This document shows, one piece after another, positions 20,311 to 25,137 of a stretch of 25,137 nucleotides of DNA; position 1 is the stretch's first letter; the number at the start of each line of letters is the position of its first letter. Made by a program: the position numbers and the translations under genes. Below the pieces are notes generated by a model. It worked only from the letters and a program-made list of their open reading frames with translations, searched no databases and had not been told where the DNA came from. The stretch lies in the NCBI GenBank assembly GCA_036897625.1, contig JAYMTA010000693.1:1-25137 (forward strand), read 5' to 3'. The stretch is from Pelargonium cotyledonis. Taxonomy: Eukaryota > Streptophyta > Magnoliopsida > Geraniales > Geraniaceae.

Positions 20311-21573
20311 CGTGTTAGTTGAAGATTTTACATGTAATTCACTTTTGTCAATAAGTAACATTATAGCACATGAATATAATTAAGGTGTGGCAATAACTAT
20401 AATAATGTAAATGTGTGAAGCTTAGGCCCGAATGGAATATTCAATAGAAAATTTCTCAGTTGTCATTGGTGTATAAATTTAGGGTTTATGTATAATAAGG
20501 AGACCACCAAATACGTCAATTGCGAGAGTGAATTCGGGTGGGGCTTATACCTAAGCAAAACGCAAAATATGAGGGCCATTTTCATAGACCGTGAGACAAT
20601 GTGCAAGTTTTGATTTTATTAGTCTAAAATCTCACTTCACCCACCTCATAAAATCGGTAAAAACACTCAAAATCGAAATCTCAAAAACATTTAAAACGTT
20701 AAAATCACTTGATCCAACAATTTAATATGTCCATGCCAAGATGGGGCATGGACGCATAGAAGGTGAACCACAACAAGCTGCCAGCAGTTGGAAAACCAAG
20801 TTTACATAAATGCACTTTCACTTTCCAAACATTGATTTGGGGACAATATCTGACTCACTAATCATGTCATTTTCATTTGATTGCAAAATCCAGAAAGTAA
20901 TTTGTGCGGCTCATATTCCTTAGGATTCGCTAATGACAAAGCAACAACATAAGATAACATAAATAAGTGGATATATGATAAATGAATTTACTAAAAGAAA
21001 TGTGCAATCATCCAAGACTTTTCAACTCCTTCCTACCATTAAACCATATCATTTGAATTCATATTCATTTAAGCCGAAACAGATTAATGAATTCGTTCGT
21101 GTCACATTCGAGGGGTCATCCCGAAATCACAACATATTTTACAAAAGCTTTTGACATATGTAGATCACAATATCTAATGAAACCCCATGGAATCATTTCA
21201 TGACACGAGTTGTCAACATCCTAGTTGTTGTCACAATACGTGGTTAAGGATGTGTGGTTCACTCCTCGTTGTTGTAGGATACTATGTCAAATGTCAAATG
21301 TCAACTGATCTGGTTCTAGAAGACGAACCATTAGAGGATACGATTTCAACATCAACAACCCCAAAGAAAATCACACAACAGTTGTATATTTCGTGAACGT
21401 AGAATGGTACACAAGCTTTTAAAGTATAACATATCCACAGAGCCACTTATCTACCAATACAGGAGAGAAAAAGAATCATACAAACAGGAACGCGTCCCAT
21501 ATTAACAAAATATCTTCAAAAAGACAGGTATTGGAGAAGCATTAGTTTAGTACCTCGAGTAAGTATGCAATAA
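20311..21573. other. Gene-free region 3' of the SnRK2 gene
   Basis: AT-rich DNA with many stops in all frames. Short open frames such as 21187-21396 have no recognisable content. The SnRK2 3' UTR should occupy the right-hand few hundred bases. No repeat or RNA gene was recognised. Confidence 0.5.
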
Positions 21574-23426
21574 TCAAAACGAACATACAAAATCGCCACT
21601 TGTATCTATATCATCGAGGTCCACATCGCCATCCAAGTCATCGAGGTCCATGCTGCTTCCAAGGTAATGCCCTGCCACCTCCGAAGACGCCAGGGATTTG
21701 CCCGCCTCCTGTATTATAGAGAGTACCTCTTCATCGCTTTGGGACGGGTTGTTCACATCGTTGCCCTGCCAGCTTCCTCCTTCCATCATTTCTACAGGCA
21801 AATTCTTCAAGAACCATGGGTGGTTCCTTATTTCAGGGATGCTTATTCTCTGCAGAGACATCATAATTATAGTTCACAATCAAAGAACTTAAGAACCCGC
21901 CACTCAGAAAGAAACCAAAAACTACACTACCTTTTCAGGGTTAGCAACAAATATCCGAGATAGAAGATGTCTGCAATCCACAGAAACCCGTACATAATCG
22001 GGAATTGAGTAGTGGACACTAAGTATCCACTGCACATTTCGATATAAAGCCCAATGTGAGATGAACAAACCTTAAAAACAACATTTGCAACATTGTTTCA
22101 AATTCTGCATAGTTACTAACCCCAATAGTCTTTCTGAAATTTCTCGGGTCATCAGGGTCTTCAAAGGGATATGCCCCAACTAGCATCACATATAAGGTGA
22201 CTCCACATGACCAAACATCTGCAATCTGTTTTCTTTCCAAGTTAGATTCAGAAAAAAAAAAAAAAACTTTAAGGAACCGAAAAGAAATGTAGAATATCAC
22301 CTTCCCGTCGTATTCTTTTTTAGAGAGGACCTCAGGCGCAATGTAAGCAGGTGTTCCTACAGTTGATTTTGGTTGAGAATGCAACACAGACGACTGCAAA
22401 CAAAGCAAAAAACAGTCAGTAACCCGAGCTTTATGATTAAACTAAACGAGACCGTATGGTTCTTCAGCATTAGCAAATATGATTACCTTTGAGTATCCAA
22501 AATCACATATTTTGACCCGTGGCGCCGTGCTGCCATCTAGAAGTGTATTCTCAAGCTTGAGATCCCTATGACAAATTTGCTGCAGAATGCAAATGTCATT
22601 GATAAAATCCACACACAATTACCTTCAAAAAAGGCTAACAAAAACTGCTAAAATCCATACCATTGAGTGGCAGTAGCTGACTCCGGATATCAGTTGCTGA
22701 AAGAAAAACCTAGCCTGGCAAACAAAAGACGCCAAATGTACAATTCAACATACAAATGATCTCGAATTCAGTACTATAATGTTTCAGTACTATAATGTTT
22801 CGACATATGTGGTTAAACTTTCCCTCTTACTTTACCTCGTCCTCGCTAAATCTCCCAGCACTGCATATCCTTTCGAAGAGTTCTCCTCCTGCAGCATACT
22901 CCATGACTATGGCTAGATGTGTGGGTGTCAGCAGCACCTGAAATCAAAGGCATAGCCTTTCAAAACCTCGAAACCCTTTCCAACCCGACACGGATTCAAT
23001 AATCAAAAGATATCACACTATCTATTCAACAAAACCAGATGCCCAAATTGCTAGAAACAATAGTTAAGAACCTCAATCAAGCAATAACATGATCATGAAA
23101 AGATAGCAATAACTATACAAATTCTGAGAAACATAGGTTTCGATTTCTTACCTCTTTGAACCTAACAATATTGGGATGCTTCAGTGATCTGTGGTTCATG
23201 ATTTCCCTCTGGACATGAGCATCAATCTGAAACACAAGAACCCAGATGACTAAACTGAAAACTCAAGAACCAAAACACACTAAATAAATATTAGTTTTGA
23301 ACAAACCTTGTGGCCTCTCTCAATGAACTTGACAGCAAGTAGCTCCCTGGTCCATTTGTCTCTGACAAGCTTGGCCACACCAAAATTGCCAGACCCAATA
23401 TCTTTGACAATCTCATAACGCTCCAT
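21574..23426 (-). CDS. SnRK2: SnRK2-family serine/threonine protein kinase (SnRK2.7/2.8 type), nine exons
   Basis: Minus-strand exons, 5' to 3': 23426-23307, 23226-23152, 22937-22836, 22714-22661, 22579-22487, 22393-22301, 22225-22121, 22029-21931 and 21849-21574. All are in phase 0 with GT-AG introns, giving 338 aa (SnRK2.8 is about 343). SnRK2s phosphorylate transcription factors, channels and other targets in osmotic-stress and ABA signalling. Visible motifs: P-loop GSGNFG (11-16), Lys33 (AVKFIE), HRDLKLEN (121-128), DFG (143-145), activation loop with Ser154 and Ser158 (matching OST1 Ser171 and Ser175) before [10 protein letters not shown], and the SnRK2 box with VANPEKRISIPEI. The C-terminus is short and acidic ([20 protein letters not shown]), like SnRK2.7/2.8. 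It lacks the longer domain II (ABA box) that binds PP2C in SnRK2.2/2.3/2.6. ATG 23426 gives [11 protein letters not shown], the family N-terminus. No disabling change is seen. Confidence 0.95.
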
Positions 23427-23671
23427 GGACAAAAAGTATTGAGAATCAATTGATCAAAAGCTTGAAGGAAGAAACAAGCAGAGAGTTATCAAGTGTTGCA
23501 AGTAAAGAGCACATGGAAGGAATGGTAGAGAGAGAGCATTTTGTAGAAGAAACTGTAAGAGAAAAGAACAAACAAGTGATGGAGTGAAAACGTCAGGCGG
23601 TGATGAGACTTAAAAATGGAGCACACCATATATCCTCAACGCCGCAAGTGAGTGCTGTAGTGATAATGACT

Positions 23672-23678
23672 CTATATA
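23672..23678 (-). promoter_or_regulatory. Candidate TATA box of the SnRK2 gene
   Basis: TATATAG on the minus strand, about 250 bp upstream of the ATG, implies a 5' UTR near 215 nt. A second candidate is GATATATG near 23626-23633. The sequence does not decide between them. Confidence 0.3.
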
Positions 23679-23800
23679 TTCTTTTATTTTAAAGAAACTG
23701 AGCCATATACAGAAACCGACATTGGTAGTTGCTACGCGCCCATTTTAGGCCACTAATGTGCTATATTATTAGTAGCATTACCTCGTAACTGTTTGTTGTG

Positions 23801-23820
23801 TTGGGTTGGGTTGGGTTGGG
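23801..23820 (+). repeat. (TTGGG)4 repeat, G-quadruplex-capable
   Basis: Four GGG tracts separated by TT loops form a perfect G3-N2 quadruplex motif on the plus strand (the template strand of the SnRK2 gene), about 380 bp upstream of its ATG. Confidence 0.85.
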
Positions 23821-23950
23821 ACTCATCGATCCATGTCTCTTCTGCAAGTGACTCATTTTCACACCACCTACCAATATTACCTTTACAAATTCACTTCTCA
23901 GAATTCTTGTCTTGGAAGCTACTTGGCACATGTAGTCATCTTACATGCAA

Positions 23951-23960
23951 GACACGTGAC
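23951..23960. promoter_or_regulatory. G-box / ABRE-like element (GACACGTGAC)
   Basis: A palindromic CACGTG core within an ACGTG ABRE context, about 530 bp upstream of the SnRK2 ATG. bZIP factors of the ABF class bind such sites. Function is inferred from position only. Confidence 0.35.
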
Positions 23961-24165
23961 AGGCTGCGATTAGTTGAATGTAGTATCCATATTATTTGGG
24001 CAGCTTGAGTTTTCAGTTGGATGGAGTAGTGAGTACATTCTTGGGTTAGATATAATCAACGGCCGTGATTCAGTTTCACATGTACGTGCATTTGACATGT
24101 ATCATGTAGTACATACACGAATTGTTTCCCTTTGTTTTGACTTTTCCTGAAAAGATTACAAAACA

Positions 24166-24401
24166 AAATGTGGGAACACTCAGGTTGTGGTGCAGTTGGC
24201 AACACAAACTGCGTGAGTGAGAAGAACGTTTGCGTTCGATTCCTGCTCATCATACTCTTTGGGTAAGAGATGAATTTTAACTATAACTTACATTCGAATA
24301 TAATTTAGTATGAGTGTGATAAAACGACTTACGGTTATCGATTGCGAGTTGTGGGCTCGCTTAGAAGACTCATGGTTTAGACCGGAAAGAAATGTGGGAA
24401 C
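24166..24401 (+). mobile_element. tRNA-derived SINE with 12-bp target-site duplications
   Basis: AAATGTGGGAAC occurs at 24166-24177 and 24390-24401, enclosing 212 bp. Near the left end lie a Pol III box A-like stretch (GTGGTGCAGTTGGCAACAC, from about 24187) and a good box B (GCGTTCGATTCC, 24232-24243), spaced as in a tRNA. The remaining body of about 145 bp is not tRNA-like. It has no coding capacity. The right end is only weakly A-rich (GGAAAGAAA), so the family is not named. Confidence 0.75.
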
Positions 24402-25137
24402 CCAATTAATTAATCAATTGATTAATGATGATTGGGTGGTATAGGAAAGCAGACAAAATGGGTGTGAATTAGGTATCTGGACTGGATGTTTTGGGGATTG
24501 TGGGCCAGATGATTTGGAAGTATGCCCAACTTTTATGTGCAGCAGCTGCAGAATTGGAACTTGGAGTCCACATCATTCTTATTTAACCTTGTTGCTTGCG
24601 TCATTGATCTATAATGTGAAGACATCAAATGTGTTGTAAAATCTGTTGTGAATTGTGATGATATTGGAACCCAGAATTTATGTGATCCTACAATAAAAGG
24701 TTGGTCAAGTTCAAGTTAAGACCAAATTCATTATATATACATGGTGTTGAATTAGTATTCCATCAGAAGAAACAACTGTTTCCAGCTACATTTGTATTAG
24801 TTTCATTGGTTTAGGTTTTGAGTTTATCTTGATCAATTAATGTCACTCTCAGCTGCTAATTGCTGCTTCCTAATTCCTATTCCTAATTAGATATCTATGC
24901 ATGTCTTCTTCATTGACTTATTATTTGATTTAAGAAAAAATTACACGTAACTCTTTTCTTTTCTTAGATAGCAATATTACACGTACCTTTTCTGAAGATT
25001 ACGTTGTTATTTTTACCACCTTTAAAGATGGCCACATATGTGCACGTCCATTTTTCCATCCATTTTTCCGTTTGATGGGTCAAAAAGACCAAAATACCCT
25101 CAAACTTTAAAAAAAAATTGAAAGACCCTTAGCCTTT
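24402..25137. other. Intergenic DNA to the right edge
   Basis: No gene is supported. A TATATATA run at 24732-24739 could be the core promoter of a gene starting beyond the window, but no convincing start codon follows. Around 24940-25060 there are short direct repeats (ATTACACGTA twice, CCATTTTTCC twice) in DNA that reads like old transposon-derived intergenic sequence. Confidence 0.4.

Noticed and set aside
1-25137. Biosynthetic gene cluster, CRISPR array, tRNA/rRNA genes or organellar DNA
   Set aside because: Only one specialised-metabolism gene is present, no RNA gene folds were found, and the split-gene structure is nuclear.

Overview
The window is nuclear DNA of a flowering plant, most likely a eudicot. 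The genes have many GT-AG introns in AT-rich DNA. Four plant gene families are recognisable: a type III polyketide synthase, an F-box/JmjC protein of the Arabidopsis JMJ21 type, ribosomal protein eS6 and an SnRK2 kinase. The repeats are plant repeats: Stowaway MITEs, TRIM-like LTR elements, LINE remnants and a tRNA-derived SINE. The species cannot be named from this sequence alone.

Layout, left to right. (1) 350-1989, plus: a two-exon chalcone-synthase-superfamily gene of 386 aa with the catalytic Cys-His-Asn triad but altered cavity residues. Its 3' flank is partly duplicated at 2279-2386, and a Stowaway MITE sits inside the duplicated AATAAA. (2) 1990-4054: intergenic DNA with an A-rich interspersed repeat whose inverted relative lies at 19288-19741. 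(3) 4055-17663, plus: one 16-exon gene encoding 984 aa, F-box + JmjC + aminoglycoside-phosphotransferase-like domain. Its large introns hold a short MITE, TRIM-like elements, a LINE remnant and a solo LTR. (4) 17955-18993, minus: a ribosomal protein eS6 copy with its introns kept but with an inferred 23-nt deletion that breaks the frame, so probably a pseudogene. It is convergent with the F-box/JmjC gene. (5) 19000-21573: gene-poor, with the second interspersed-repeat copy and a retro-insertion flanked by 14-bp target-site duplications. (6) 21574-23426, minus: a nine-exon SnRK2 kinase of the SnRK2.7/2.8 type, 338 aa, apparently intact. (7) 23427-25137: SnRK2 upstream DNA with a G-quadruplex-capable repeat, a G-box/ABRE and a SINE with 12-bp target-site duplications.

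The genes do not form a cluster or a common pathway: a specialised-metabolism enzyme, a presumed 2-oxoglutarate oxygenase, a broken ribosomal protein gene and a stress kinase lie side by side. All four exon models were built by hand from splice consensus, reading-frame continuity and remembered family sequence. They need transcript confirmation. No new multi-gene system is evident. The most interesting points are the altered polyketide synthase pocket, the MITE with its empty-site paralogue 300 bp away, the tandem TRIM-like array, the three-domain JmjC protein, the eS6 frameshift, and an exact 77-bp repeat that starts at base 1.
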